Positions 18,740 to 34,713 of a stretch of DNA of 64,000 nt are shown piece after piece (positions within the stretch are counted from its first letter, which is position 1; each line of letters opens with the position of its first letter). The stretch spans positions 7,250,655-7,314,654 of the forward strand of contig NC_086365.1 of assembly GCF_036324505.1 (NCBI RefSeq), written 5' to 3'. The translations under genes were made by a program, and so were the position numbers. The stretch is from Eleginops maclovinus (Eukaryota > Chordata > Actinopteri > Perciformes > Eleginopidae). The notes under the pieces are model-generated. The model saw only the letters and a list, made by a program, of their open reading frames with translations, ran no database searches and was not told the origin of the DNA.

Positions 18740-21700
18740 GCAAAACATGTGTTTAAAATGTTGAAATATAACCTGTTATGGTAGTCCTGACACCCCCCGC
18801 ATGTTAGCAGGCTAATTCTCGAAGCTCTGCTTTAAAAACGATATACTACTGCCAGTTTTGACAAAGGTAAACACTGTACACAGTATTTGTTTTTTTTTAC
18901 TGACTACAAGTATGACATGTTAATAATATCGTTTAATGATTAATAGTTGTATAATATGTGTCACATACACTTAGAAGACATATTGTTCGTGTAAAAACGT
19001 ACAACTTTAAACGTACCAACAGAAACCAGACCCCCTTCACATCCAGCTGGCTTGTTTACGGTAAAAGAACCCGGATGAGCACATGAAGTCAGGCATGAGG
19101 AGTGGGTCACGCGTCTGTGAGCGTGTGTCTGTGTGTGTGTCATCGTAGAGCTGCAGTTGTAGCCTACGCACACGAATAACTGAAACGTTGTTGTGTTGCA
19201 CTCAATTTGCCCTACTATTTGCAGACAGAAATCTGTAAATACCTCTAAAATATGTATAGCCTACTGCATGTTCAGAGTCTGGGCTGTTCAGTACAAATCA
19301 TAGCCTATATTTGAACTTTTCCTCACTACAGTTTGCTTTGACGTGCTGTTTAAATGCCAATGCCTGATATTATTAAACATTAAGGAATAATCATTTCAAG
19401 ATTCTGTGTATTTTAATGTTGACTTTTGTTCTTAATTGCTTCTCTTAGTGCCATTTTGTGTTTTGTGTCAAACACTTTGATTTGCCTTGCTGTTAAAAGA
19501 TGCTATAGAAATAAAGGTACCTTGATGTAATTGGTAAGCTGCTATAAAACCTACCATACCTTACATAGAGAGCCTTACTGTAAGTGTATACGAGGTTTAT
19601 TTTTATGTGATCATTTTCTTTAGAATTAGTAGTAGTAGTGATACACTACATTATGTTATTTTTCTATATTTTATGCTTCTCAAAGTCTAAATAATGGATG
19701 GGTCAACATATTTTTTTAAGATAAATATATTGTTATTTTGAAAGTCAGGAAATGCAGCCTTTGGACTGTAGCAGTAGTACCGTGTTTATGTCACTGAGTG
19801 GCAGTATAGTATCATGCCACTAACCCCTCCCTCTTAGTTCGATGATAACTTAATGCACTTCATCCATACATGAGAACACTAATTATTTTCCTTTTGTCTT
19901 CTACATTTCATGAGCCAACGTTTCCACAGAATAATATGGTGATAAACATGATGTATAATGATGTACAATAATGCAATATTAGTCAACGTTTCTCAGAGTC
20001 TCTTAACACAAATATACAAAATAGTGAACGTAAATCAAACAAAAGGGTTTATAAAATATAGAGACAACACAGTTCTTCACTCGCAGGAACATCCACCAAA
20101 ACACAGTGTGAATTTATAAAATAAAAATGTAACAGAGCAGCATGACTAAAGAATTGAGTGTATATGATACAGTCATTCTGCTGGCAAAATACTAGCAATC
20201 TATCATCTTGCTGGGAAAATCATGATCTTTTTTGCTGTTACCAGGCAACCAAGGCATAATACGTCGTGAGGACAAGCTTTGGAGGACCACGGTGCATGTA
20301 GAGGAGCAGCTGCCCACCTTCACCGCTCTCACCTGGGTTAGTCAGCAAGATATGCTGCATTGCATCAAGAGCTTTGGCACACTCAGAGGAACTCAGTATA
20401 TGTCACACACTGGAAAACAGGACGTTTTATTGGCGACATTCAGATCGCAACTATTTATATTTATACGAATAAGTCTTATGAAACATGCATTTTATAATTT
20501 AATCAAAAATAAATGACTTTCTCTATGGAGTTAATTCAAAAATCATTGTTTTTTCTTATCACTGTATTTCTTCTCATTACCTATCCCAATCCCCCTTATC
20601 TTGACAGGTAAATAATATATACATGTCTTTGGTTCTTATCTTGAAAAAGTCTTATCCACTAATATTCAGAGGCCCAAAGTATTTCCATGTCCGGTATTAA
20701 TAAATGATCTGCTTTAAAGCATACATTATGCAGTGTGGAAATGCTTAATTATCATTTGTAAGCCAATCCTACACACTGGCATGATTCGTTTTTACACTCC
20801 TCTCTGTCAATCACTCTGCCAGAGTGGGCGTTGCATCATTTCTGTAAACTCCAATGGAATGAGTTTTTTTTTGTTCAGTGCTGGCATAAGTATTGCAATG
20901 TCATGCAAAGAAAATATAAAAGGGCCTGTGGCATGGCACGCAGTGTGGACAGATGGTTGGTCCAGCTCAGACGTACAAGGAAAAGCCCCGGCAGAACGCA
21001 TGAATCATCGTTCCACCAACTGTTCCCCTCAGCATGTCTTCAGAATCCGAATCACCCACTCTTTGTTGTTATGGCCCGACAAATAAAAAGATGTAATGTG
21101 GAGGATAAATCCAACATCATGATAAAGTGATGATAAACCTTGACGCAGGAATGTATCAGATGTTGGACATGTGCTCTGGACAGTAAACTATTTATGATCT
21201 AGCATTAAAGCCTATGGTGTTGCTCAAGACATTGCTGCAGTCCCTTTCATTTCTTACTTCATCACTAGTACACAGCATGCCAAAAAAGCTTTTCACTGCA
21301 GGACAGAGGTATGTGTTTTATCTTATTCTACGATTCAGGAAGAACTATACTTTCCACAGCAGGGTTTCAATGTGAAATGTTCCATTTTATAAAGATTACA
21401 ATGGAGTTTTGAAAATGAAGATCCTGCACACTGCTCTCAGCCTCACAATGTATTGATCATAGTCTAATGTTCTTTTCCCAAGACATAAGTGATGCACCTT
21501 CATTTGAGATAGTTGGATTAATACCTCCTTCGAAAGAAATCCAGAATGCAAAAACATATTGGAAGTCAAACGGATATTATTTTTATTTTTAGCTGACCAT
21601 AATGGAACAAAATAAAGACTTCAAATTAAACATTTAAAACCAAAAAGGCACGCGGCAATATGATAAAAGATATGTGTTTCTCATAAGAATCAGGATTTAG

Positions 21701-22100
21701 CTGAAGGAGAGTAAACATGTCAATTACCTTTGACCTCCAAAGAAATTAATTATTTGATCAAAAATGCCCCATGTATGTCTGTGTCCCTTCCAAGCCATTA
21801 ATGCTCTTTAACGATGTGACATTTTCAAGTTGTGAAATTCAAATAAAAGGTTGGACATGTTTTTTCCTCTCTCCTGCTGTTACTTGTCATCCCTGCACAT
21901 TTTCCTCCGAATATCAAGAGTGCATTCACGTTTCCACCATGTGTCTTCTCAGTGGGAAACCTCCTCTCACCCTGACACTGCCTCCATCCCTTCACTGCAG
22001 CTACACAAATAACAGATTGGTTGGCACAGCAACTGCATTTCTGATTCTGCAGTTCAGGTTCAGCAGCACCAGGTAGACTCTGCTCAAAAGGTAGCAGTAG
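18740..22100. other. Divergent intergenic region between cry1 and abtb3
   Basis: About 3.4 kb between two head-to-head genes. Apart from the LINE-tail relic at 19456 no gene or strong repeat was recognised. Short open frames at 20.2-21.1 kb have no recognisable domains. Confidence 0.5.
19456..19530 (+). mobile_element. LINE/SINE 3'-tail relic
   Basis: AAACACTTTGATTTGCCTTG, then TGTTAAAAGATGCTATAGAA and ATAAAGGTACCTTGATG, follow the common fish L2-type tail layout (cactttg, gtgctatagaaataaag, simple repeat). Confidence 0.5.
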
Positions 22101-22109
22101 GTAGATGTC

Positions 22110-23310
<1,201 letters not shown>

Positions 23311-26300
23311 TAAATATGATCCTCTTGAATGTGATTGGACACTTTTTTTCCCCTCTCTGCCCAGCACCAGTCAATATGGCACATCCACAATATAAGCTAA
23401 ATTAACATCACTTTCTATGAGACAAGTTCCACCCAATTCAGAGGGAGTTCCATTACAATTACAAGAAATATCTTGAAACGAGTGACAGCATCTTTAAAAA
23501 ATGTTGACATTACCTCCAAGTCCTTCAATACACTTACATGTAACCCAAACCCTATTCACTTTCCCCCTGAAACAAGTTCCACTTGATTCTAATGAATGTC
23601 TATGTGTTGACATAAACATCTAGATACAAGTGGCTGCATCTTTAAACAAAAAAATGGTGACTCAGCTAGACGTGATGAGTCTTGACAGACGAGAACTGAA
23701 TTTTCTATCATAACACAAATATAAACCTCTATGTGAAGTGGTATTCATATGTTTTGAGGACAGTATGATTTCAAATAGCATTTTTGACTGTGAGGATATT
23801 TTCCCACTGCATGAACATTATAATTGGCCCAGTTGGAAATGGAGTTACTGCAAATTGTGTAACTATGCTAGCAAAAAACAACTGCTTATCTAGCACGTGT
23901 AATTTACTCCCAAACTAAAGGACTTGACAGTTTCTTGAATATTTATTACCCCCAGCTTAGACCTCAAGGCCCACCTCTGAAACAGGAGCTGCCTATCTTT
24001 GTTATCAAAGCCCCTGGGCAAGAATAGGTATTTATGGTTGAAAAAGATCAAAAAGTCTCCAACTTCTATTAGTTTGAAGCTGTTGTGCTCTCATCAATGT
24101 TAATGATTGTTTTGCCTTGCGTGTGTAATAGATGATATGTGTGTCGTGATTTAGCTGAAACAGGCTTTGTGTTTATATTGTTTGCTGCCCTCGTTGGTTA
24201 TGCTATTACTGTCTCTCTCCAGAAGGTGTAAGCTGTCAGTGTGGGCTGGCCCTCTTATCCAAAGCCTTCAATGAGTTGGCTGGAACTATAAAGCAGAAGG
24301 GAGTTGAAATGTTATTCTTCCAGTGAGAGCCAAGCTGGGCCTTGCAATATTGACCAAAGAATCATATTGCAGCTCTTTTGCTAATTGTTGAAGCACCATT
24401 GTTTTTCTTTCAGCAACTGAATAGAGGTGGAAAAAAAGATGCTCAGGGGACATGTGGAATATGTCTTCTGGATGAGCTTTGCGTCTATAACAGCAGCAGA
24501 AAAGATTGTTCCAGAACCACTCAGAAGAAAATATTGATCTGAAACAGCACTAGGTTCCTCAGGGATATGACGTGATTTGGGATTCAATGTCATGGATTTC
24601 TCACACAACAAGTTAATTTCTAGAATCGAGAGTCTTCAATTTGTGTCATGCAGAACTCATAGACCAATAATCCCCAACCTAATGCACCACAATGTCAATA
24701 AGATCAGAGCTTAAGCATTTAGTCAATGCCTCAAGCAGAAATGGCAAACATTAGAGCGGTGCAAGCTTCTCTGATTTTAACATTTGCTGCATTACATCAT
24801 AACCAACTGAAAACCTTTGATATTGTGTCTGTTGCAAAAAAAGGTCAAACTAATGAACTCAATGTAAAAAAAGCCACATGTAAATCAAGGTTTCTTGGGA
24901 AGTCAAAATTAAAACAATATGTCCAGCTATACAGTAAGTAAACCAAAACTAGTAACCCAAATAAGAATACATTTGATTACACTTGAATTTGATCAGATTT
25001 TCTGAGCTAGTTTTTATTCACTTTTTAAACTGTATTAGGATATCTCAATGAATGATACATTATAATATTTAATTATTGCCCAGCCCTAGATTAATCAATA
25101 ATGAAAATCATTAGTTGCAACACTAAAGAAATAGAACTTTCGTTATCAACCTGCTGATTATTTTCTTAATTAATCAATTGAAAAATAGTCTTGGTGATAG
25201 ACAGAATGCTGATCACAGTTTTACTTCTAAACTGGACGTGAGGCATTCCTTCTCACCCTGATATCCTCTCATCCATCATCTTTTAAAAAATCATTTGACT
25301 CTGATAATTGGCCTCGGTTCAGATGCTGCTCACGACCGTTGCTTTGTCTTGAAATTGCAGCAGAGAAAGGGGACTCCTCTGCAGACAGGATGCAGAGCCT
25401 AGCGTGCATCCCCCTCCACTCCCACCCGGAGTGATGGTGCAGAGGAGGCTACAATTTGCACTCACACAAAACTGCATGATGCCATTCTGTGACAGTTAGG
25501 AAGGCAAAGCAGTTTTTTTTTTTTATGGTGACATTCCATTGTACGTCCAACATTTCAATAAGCTGGATTTGTCACTGTTGGGTTCATGACCAAACTAAGA
25601 GAAGAATAACTCATTAAAATGTCACCTTTGAAAAGGAAAAGTATTTACTCAAATGTCTGTTAGTTCTGATATTCCTCTATGTTTCCAGCCTTTTCAAACA
25701 AAGCTGACTGAGACTATGAGATTATGTTTAATAAAAGAGGGCGTGGTCGCACTACTTGCCTTAATTTTACCTGATTAACAAAATTTGCAGTGCAGCCCAT
25801 AATGAACCTTCACACGTCTCTCTGGACTCCCACATGCTGTAGGTTCGTCACAGCCTCTTCACCTTTCTTCACCTCCTTTGTTTCCTTTGCTGTCTGAACG
25901 GCATTCTTACGTTTAGCTCTTATTACATTTGGTGCAGATTCAATATCAGTGCTGATTTGTGTGATGGGCGAGTTTTTGATGAGTTTAATAATAATCTTAC
26001 CAACAATGAGAAAGTAAACATTTCTTTGGGTCTGATTTAAGTATCCAAATGCTTTTGAGAGGTAGGAGTGACAAACATGTTCTTACAAAATACCAGTGTC
26101 GCAGGATTTATTTTTGTTAGCCTGAAAACTAGTGACAACTTGATTCATCACAAATCAACATGAACTCCTCTGGACATGCCACTGTCCTATTTCCTAGCAA
26201 TGACGTAGGTCAACTCTCAAGAAAAGCAGCAGTTTGATAATGTTTGTTTACTGGACTGCCACATCCTGAGTTCATTCTGCATTTGAAAGCTGGTTTGACG

Positions 26301-28524
26301 TAATGCTACACAGACAAAAGCAACACGTATGCATGGTACAAAGCAGTTTACCTAGTTGTGAGATATTGGTCAAAATATGTTGTGTCAAATTGTTGCAGTC
26401 TGACTTGTATTTCTCGACGGGTATTCTGACTCTTTCTTCTCAGTTATGTTAAACCACCATAAGTGATGTCAGAGACAAACAGCCTGACCATCATCCCAAA
26501 CCTACGGGGGCGGCGTTTAAATTTGGGATCCCAAATGACTTGATTGTTTGTGATTATCATTTGCCGTGACCTTCCCCATAGAGCTTATCCAAGCCCCGCA
26601 GGACAGATGACACAACATAATGGAATTGCGTAGCCTGCTATAGTCAGTCTATTAAATTAGAGGTGGGGTTTCTGCTCTCTCTCCACTCTCTGTCTTTCAC
26701 ACCCTCTTGTATTGTGTTGCCTGCTAGAGGGCGGCCTGCATGTTTGCATATTTATTTTCCACTGTGGTTTTTAATAAGCTCAACTCATATCCGCACAATC
26801 CTGGCAAAGCCGTTTGTTGTCCATTCTGGTATTATTTTCCTCCAGTCCTTCCCCTCCTTTGGGGTGGACGGGCAGACAAGCTGACAGATTGCCGTCGTTC
26901 TGTTGGAGAAGCGAGTACCCGGGCAGTCGAGCTAGTTGTGATGGATTTTTATGTCATGCTAATTTCATAAGACCAAAGACTGCAGCACTTACAAACCTCC
27001 ACACTTCCAGCCATGATCAGTGTATGTGGAGTTATGCAAGTTTATTTTCCGGGCCAAGATTTATTTCATGAGCGGCAACCAATACTAGTTTTGCTTGCTT
27101 TTGAAAACATTGAATTTCATTTCATATTCTTCGCTGTGATTACACTGGTCAGGACTCCTCCAACACCTATAACTCTGCTCCGGGCAAGTGGGGCTGAGAT
27201 GTTGTGATTTTATTACTTCCATGTCATTGGAGCGTGGATCCCCTTCCATTTTCAGAAAGTAGGTGAAAGCACTGGGTCAGGATGAGATAATGAGAGGAGT
27301 GTGAGAGCAGTGAATGCTTAATGTTGTGAGGGAGTAAAGTGCGTGAGGAGAAACCAGGCTGGAGTGTCAGCTGGTGGAGGTGGTTGGCGCAGGTCCCTCA
27401 GAGATATTATTATGCAGCTCTCTTTAATCAACGCCTGTGCTTATCTGCTAGTCATTAAGATTAGGAATTAGCAGTGGAAAACACCAGGGATCTGCAAAGA
27501 ACAAAGATGGTAATTCCTTTCAGTCATTCTTAATACCCCTTGTGCAGGTCCACGTCCGTGTGTTTGATCAGGTTGGCCTGTGAGGTCCAGATGAAATGTC
27601 TTACAGAAATCAGAGCTTTTGATTTTATTTGGTTCCTTCTTGAATAGTGCCACAAAGAATCACTAATTTTAACACCTTTAACAATAAATGCCTGCATGGT
27701 TAATCAGAAAACAGCATGCAACACAAGACAGCATGTGAATGCAAGTCAGCATTTGCAATGTTGGCTGATACAGCACATCTGGCTGTTTATCTAATCCAGA
27801 AAGGTCAAGTGTCATTATGAATTATATCACAACCTATACTGGATTACTTTAAATCCAATGATGTATTTACCAATACCTTTTTAAATACACAACATGGAAA
27901 AGTATTTTCTGTGACTAAATCTGTACAATTGGAGCATTTTACACATACAAATGTCCGTGCGCTTGCCTTAAAATGTCTTTCAAATAAATGCAGGCTGGAC
28001 TATTTTTTTAAACAAATGTGACAACGTAAAACCCATTGAAATGAAACAAGAAGCTATATAACACTATGTAACACAAGACAGCATATACAATTATAAAACA
28101 AAATACTGTGGAGCTGGTATTTCCATGATGAACAGTTATCATTGAGCCTGAGATCTCTGCCTGGTAATTCATTGGTGGGGCTCTAGTGACTCCACATTGT
28201 TTAAATGTGCTGTTCATCTGCCTTTGACAAACTATGTGACTGAAACACCATTTAATATCAATCACTGTCTGTGAAATTATGAACATATCAGAAGGAAACT
28301 GTGGCACTTAAACCTCATGAACACGTACAAATGAATTGAGGAAAAAAGTATGATTCATTAAAAATATTCATGAAAAACTAATGGACATTTTAGACACTTA
28401 TCAATATATACAGATGTCAATAAGAAAAACACAAAAAAGTAATACAAGTATTCAAAAAGGCCCTCAAATGATCGTCAGTTTGTCAACTCCATAAAGTTGC
28501 AGGAATACAATGATGCCACTTACC

Positions 28525-28766
28525 TAAATTCAGTCAGCTGGCTTGCAGGCTAGCATGACGTTTTTACGTGAAGAAAAGACGAGGCAGTTCGAAGACAAGG
28601 TTTTGAGGCAACTAAATATGTAGCCCCGAAAAAGTGCAAGACGAAAACCAGCGTAGTTCAGAGACAACCGACAGTAGGCTACCTGCCGAGCTAATAAGTT
28701 AGCGGCTAACGTTAGCTTCCACGGTTCATCAAGGACAGCTGCGGCCTTCAGCTAGCTGTTTAAATG
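28525..28766. promoter_or_regulatory. CpG-rich island with outward splice donors on both strands
   Basis: About 14 CpGs in 240 bases inside an otherwise CpG-poor intron, including a 12-base palindrome GCTAACGTTAGC (28705-28716). On the plus strand it ends AAATG|GTGAGT after 28766; on the minus strand it ends TTTAG|GTAAGT after 28524. This is the layout of a bidirectional promoter with two short first exons. No protein product is recognisable on either side. Confidence 0.4.
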
Positions 28767-28890
28767 GTGAGTAAAAAGCTAAAAAAGAAGCTTTCTAACT
28801 GCTAGCATGTTGTCTGTAGTGCTGCAATGTGTTTATCAATTTATACAAGGCACAGTCATACATTAGCTACCATTTTTGCTTCTTATGTAG

Positions 28891-28918
28891 CGTCCCATAA
28901 GACAGAATGAGGCATAAG
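28891..28918 (+). other. Possible micro-exon downstream of the CpG island
   Basis: Acceptor TTTTTGCTTCTTATGTAG ending 28890, 28 bases, then donor AAG|GTAATT. Joined to the ATG ending the upstream exon it would give only nine codons before TAA, so any transcript is noncoding or starts elsewhere. Weak evidence. Confidence 0.2.
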
Positions 28919-29001
28919 GTAATTCCCTCAAACTAACTTCATGTTGTATTTGCTGCACTGAGACTATAAGATGATAGAAACACATTATCGCTAGTTACAA
29001 T

Positions 29002-29419
29002 TGTAGGAAATGTTCTTTTCTTCGAAGCCCAGGAGTCGATTGAAAAGAAACCGAAGTGAAGCTCCTCATGAAAGTTTAAAAGCAGTATTTATTAAAAGGA
29101 TGCAGCGGTAGGTTTTACAACAAATTCACAGCTGTGGCTCAATAGCCCGGTACACGCGTCCACAGGCCGCTGAATGAGTGGAGCTCATCAGTAGTTACTG
29201 TCTGGCGGTCCGGAACAAAAGAGAGATCGATTTCACAATACAAACATGTTTTATAGAACCATCCCTTTCCGACCATACAATAAACAACTTCAAAATAATA
29301 CATGCTCCGGTCTCGTGCTCTCATTGGTTGGTAGCGGCAGCAGTATAAAAACACATTTTCAAGACAAACAAAAACATTAACAACCACAAGACGAGACAAC
29401 ACTTCCAAACTGTTTGTCA
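29002..29419 (-). mobile_element. Probable solo LTR of a retroelement (418 bp)
   Basis: On the minus strand it starts TGACAAACAG and ends TTTCCTACA (TG...CA). In order it holds CCAAT (29323-29327), TATAAAA (29249-29255) and AATAAA (29088-29093), spaced as in an LTR. Flanking 5-mers are AGAAT and ACAAT on the plus strand, a one-mismatch target-site duplication. No internal coding region or second LTR is present, so it is a solo LTR. The superfamily is undetermined. Confidence 0.55.
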
Positions 29420-32400
29420 AGAATTGTTTGGGTTTATGCATGCTGGGTACGTGATTAGGTAGCCATGTTTTCATCTTGAATATAAAGTCTGTTCTTTCAA
29501 ATAACTTGTTACTGACCTTTAAATGGTTGTTTCTCTAATTGATAGGGCTGTACGAATGTGCTGTATCCCATCACTCTGTATCCCAGCCTCTGTTGGTCAT
29601 AGTCCTCGTATTATCTGAGCGCAGTGGAATGAACTTGTTTAATGGGGAAGAGACAGCAGTGCATTAGGTGCACACTTGCTGCTTTTTTGAGTGTTTGGGT
29701 CCTCTGCAGTGCAGTCTGTGTTTTCTTTCATCCTTTTCTCTCTTTTCATTTTTCAACAACCTAATCATGGCCATGTTGAAAGAGATGCTGGCGGTGATGC
29801 GTGCAATCAGCTCCATGTTGTTGACCTTTGACCCTGTGGTATGGGTGTGAAGTTGTAACAGGTGGCGGATTGGTATTGGAATTGGCTGTGTTGGATGGAG
29901 TTCATCCTCTTACACCCACACACTCAGGAGAAAATCAATGGAAACAAATCTGCATGTGCAATGTCAAAATGACCTAATTGTACAGTCCCAAGTTAGCAAA
30001 TACATCCAAGTGATGCCATGGTGAGATGAGATAACACATCCTGAAAGTCTGGAGAATCGCTTGGCTTCTTTGATGTCGACAGAACTTGTGACAGCGGCTG
30101 TCAGAACATACTGTTTTATTTGATGTTATCTGTCTGCAGCACACAAGCGTAATTCAACAGTTTTCTCCTTTCATCAAACAACATCAGTTGTGATGATTAT
30201 CTTCTAAGCAAGGACTTTTGCAGGTTAGTGTTGCAGGATGTTGACAGTCTCACAAGATGCCTCAAAGTTTCAGTTCTCCTACAAAACCGTCACTTTTCTG
30301 TCCATGCTGAAAGTTCTATTTCAGTTTTGGTTTCAGATCAGAGGGCTTTTTTCCCCCTGCTTCTGCATTTTAAGTGATTTACAACTAAATGATTTCAAGT
30401 AATAACAATCTTTAGAATCACGTTTTCTGTATTTGCTTTATTGGTTCAGTTTCACCAAATGACAAATACATACTTTCTGCTTTGAATCAGGACTAAAATA
30501 AATGGATGTCATTTACTTTCAAGAATACTTTAATAATCATGTTTATTGCAACAAAGAAACTACACGCATAATAAACATTTTGCACCTACTAGAGTTATGC
30601 CAAATGCGATTACTGCAAAGGCTACCCTCAAACACTGTTGGTGTGATACAAAATCAAAAGTGAGACTTTATATAGCTGCTGTCTCACGTAGTTTGCGAAA
30701 CTGTGAGGTTTACATCAGGCAGGTGGCATTTGCAGTGAAACCACAGTATGTCTTTTCAGCTTTACTGTTATTTCCATCTTTGCAAGGTGTCTCCGATTTC
30801 CATTGTCATGCCGTACACTCAGGCCTGTGGTTGTTCTCTGAAACCTATCACGCTGCATTCTGATCACACCTTCAGCTGAACAGTGTTTGACTCTTTGAAG
30901 ACTCTTTGTGCTTTGTGATATTTCTTGAACAAATGCTGGACTTGAGCATTCAATGGAATCAGCTGCTAATATATTAGAAACACAACTGTGACGAAATGTA
31001 TTGACCGGTTTTGAAACTCAAGCATTATTATATGAGTCAAGCCATCGAACGGTTGTGAAATGTTTTATTCCTGGTAATAGGGATGTCATTCTTAGACAGT
31101 GAGTGATAATGTTTGTTTGAATAAAATCAAATACTCTGACACTCATTTATTGTGTAAGTGATTGTATTTTAGCTTTGTGGGACTTTTCATGATTGCCGCC
31201 TGAAGTGTCCCGTCAGGCGGTGGCACGACTTACTCTTTGTGTTGCTCATGTGGTTCCTCTTTTTTCATGCTGTCCCAAAAGAAATTTCTGGTGTGGGTCA
31301 AGAATAAATCAGCTGAACAAAAGCTTAAAGTGGGCTTAAATCAAAAGATTTAGTCAGAAGAAAAATAAAACCGACTACTGACTGATTGCTCACTTGAGTG
31401 TAATGGTTCATTAAATCAATTGTTAGAGAACAACTAATGCAATGGAAGTTGCAATCATATCAATTCAATAATATATTCATGTTAGTTTTTGAAACTCACG
31501 AACCTTCAGCCCCTGTGATTTTGAATTATGCAGTGGGGCAGATGACTTACATTGTTCCAGGATCATGTGAGTCAGCAGGCTTCAATCTGAACTCCCTCGT
31601 TCTTATTGTCTTCACATGCTATTAGTCAACACACTTATTATCACAAATAATTTGAGTTTAAAAGGTTTTGTGTGGACAAATACATTTAATATCTCAAATA
31701 AGCCATATGTATCTTACTCTTCCCTATATTCCCGTGCTTTCACTGAGTTTTCTGCTCTCACTATGCGTTACTGATACTCAGTGCTGACTGAAACTCAGAA
31801 TGAATCAAAGGGGCAGATGCTTATCTAGCCACTGACTTATTTCCTCAGACTATTTTTCTCCCACTTATCCCTTCCTTCTCAAATTTCCCTTGAAGGTGAA
31901 CTGAAATTTGACAGTTCCTGTGTCTAAAATTCTCTAGTGAGGAAATCAAATCTAGGACGAAAATGAAGCTACTTGAAGCATAAATGCAATCCCAAGAAGT
32001 AAAAAGCTCACGTTAGGCTTTATACAAAGCTTAGGGCGGCTGATGAACAGCATGATGACATCTATGAGTTTCATTTGGATTTAAGAATGGTTTTTAAGTA
32101 ACATAGAAGCTTCAGACTTTCAGCAGTTGGGTATTTAATGACGCATTTCATCAAACGGGAAAAACTTTTAATCTTTGGTTTCTGGCATCTAACCAAATCC
32201 CTGTTCAAAAAAAGTTTTCCCGTTTTTAGAACTCATTCCTGCACCCCTTTTTTTGTTCTGCCTGCTTAGTGACATACATTATTTACCTAGCAAATTGCAA
32301 ACAGACGTAAAATATTAAAGCAATTTTCAGTTATCTGCAAAACTTTATTGGTGTGTTTGTGCTGCAATATCATTACAGCCATATCCTCTGTAAATCTGAC

Positions 32401-34713
32401 CTTGGCACATAGTAGTTGCAATTGATGGAATTCAGCCGTCGAGTTTCCTGTTTGTCTCGTACAATACCCAGAAGGAAGGCCAGCATAATGCTTGTTATGA
32501 TAAAGCAGCAGACTAGAAAATGTTGACGCGACAGGTAGTCCTATAGCCTTAGCCCATTGACTAAGTAATGTACAGTTTACCAAACATTTTTGTTTTTGCA
32601 ACATTACAGTGTTTATGGGGTACATTGTTCTATCTTCTTCTAAATATATAGGGTAGGGGAAAATATGTTTCCTTACCCTCCATCTCATCTAGATTTCTCT
32701 CTCCAATGTTTGCCCTTTTACTCTTCAAGCTGACATTTCTTCTTCTCTGTTTTCCTGGTAATTCCTGCTGAAACAGGAAGTTTTTGTGTCTTACTCCTTC
32801 ACACACCCTACTAAGTCTTTAATGTGTGTGCTTGTGGTGACTCAGAGCGTCTTCAGTTGACCTTGGCCTGCTGCTTGTGTTGACGCCTTCCTGTATGGCT
32901 GCTTGTCGGCGAGTCGCATCTCTGTTCACTCACGAATCAGAGCAGCCACGATAAGCACAGATTACTACAAACTATAACATGGTTACTTGGCTTCCTCTAG
33001 GTGCCTCGTGTTCTAGGAGGAGTTAAAGGCTTTGCTAGAATCCACAAGAAACGTTTTCACATTATTTTAATGCATGTCGGTATTTAGACTTCCATTGGAC
33101 TTCTGACATAAAATCAATCCAACCAAAAGGCAATAACCCATTTAGTTTACTTCAATTCAGCCTAACTTTAAGTGTGGAGGAGCTGGAATACGTTGGATTA
33201 AAGGATCAGATGAGATTAAGAGATGAATATTAGCATTTTTACAAATTGGATGATTTCATAAACTGCAGTTGTGGTGAATCCCCTTGCAACGGTTTATAGA
33301 ACACATCATCTGGTGGTCTAATTAAATTGTGTAGTTCTTGTAAAATGAACTTACAGTCTTCTTTTCAAGTTTACAGACTGTAAGTAATTCTAGCTGTTTG
33401 TACAGATTAGAACTTTAAATGAAGTACCTTTTTGATTTGGCTGAAATCAATTTGTAAGCAGTAATTCTTGGAACAAACAAATATTTCATTAAGTTTACAA
33501 CAGCAACTTCAATCACAATTTTGGTGTCTGATTAATTCAGAAATAGTTTTAAAATATAGGAATCACAGCAACATCCATGCAGCCTAAAATGATGCGTTCA
33601 AGATCACCCTGCAGTACATTGGGGCCAATCAAATCAGTAGCACAGTAGTCCTGATGATTTCAGAGGGAAACTGAAATCTACACACCAGTAGTTTAGTGTC
33701 GACTGCTTGATACGTTTTAATTTGTTGGTGTTTCTTATAAATATATAGACGCCAAAACTCCCTGGAAAGTAGTGCTGATACCAAGACGAGTGAGACTGAC
33801 CGAGAGATGAAGCAAAACTTTAAGCTATTGTTACCTTACTATATACCTATTGTTTTATTTATGTGAGCAATTTCATCATTCCATTATTGTTTTGTATTGT
33901 TTATAGACCTGAGCCGAATATTATCATCTTTCCACTTTCTTTGTGGTTGAATTTAGACAACATGATTATAGTGTGTCACCTTTCTGTAAAATTAAGTTGT
34001 TTTGAATTAAAAGAACTCCGAAACAAGGCTTTTTTTTAAAGCTGTGTTTTGAAAAAGTAATGCATAACAACATGGTTAAAGTTGATTATTTTATATGAAA
34101 GTAAATATTACTTGTTGATATTAATTTGAATACAGATCTCTCAGCTTGAATTCCCAAGTTAAAATGAATAATTGGTGCTTCCCTAATGCAGAACGTTTTT
34201 CGTATTTTTTTATTCACAAACGATCAAAGTATAGCAGTACAGAGAGCGAGGATAGGGATAAAACGCTGCACTGCTCATTAAAGTTGTCAACGATTCAAAC
34301 GAACCACAGGGTCCGAGAGTTGTGTGAAACCCGACATGGACAGGCAGCTCCTCCCTCATGTCATTACAGCATTAAATGATTGCGGGGTGAGCGAGGGATC
34401 AGTTTCTAGCTGTTCCCAGGTGGTGATGGGAAATTAGGCTCCATGCTCTGGGGAGAACCATCTGGTGCCAGAGTGACATGAAGAAGACCGATGATGGGGA
34501 TTTTTTGCCATTCTGGGTATGCAGTCTAGGGAAATACACTTTTTGAATAAGACCCACTTCTACAAGAAATGGTACTTGAGCACATCCTCCATCCCCTGTT
34601 CTGCTTTGGATGTCAACACCACTTAATCCTGACGTGACAAGTGCAAACGCCAACTCACAAAGCCCACCATAGAAAAATAAAGCCTTCTTTATGTTGTGGT
34701 TTTAAAGCCCACA

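Noticed and set aside
20232..21130. Possible small genes between cry1 and abtb3
   Set aside because: Open frames of 94-117 codons without recognisable motifs or consistent splice sites.
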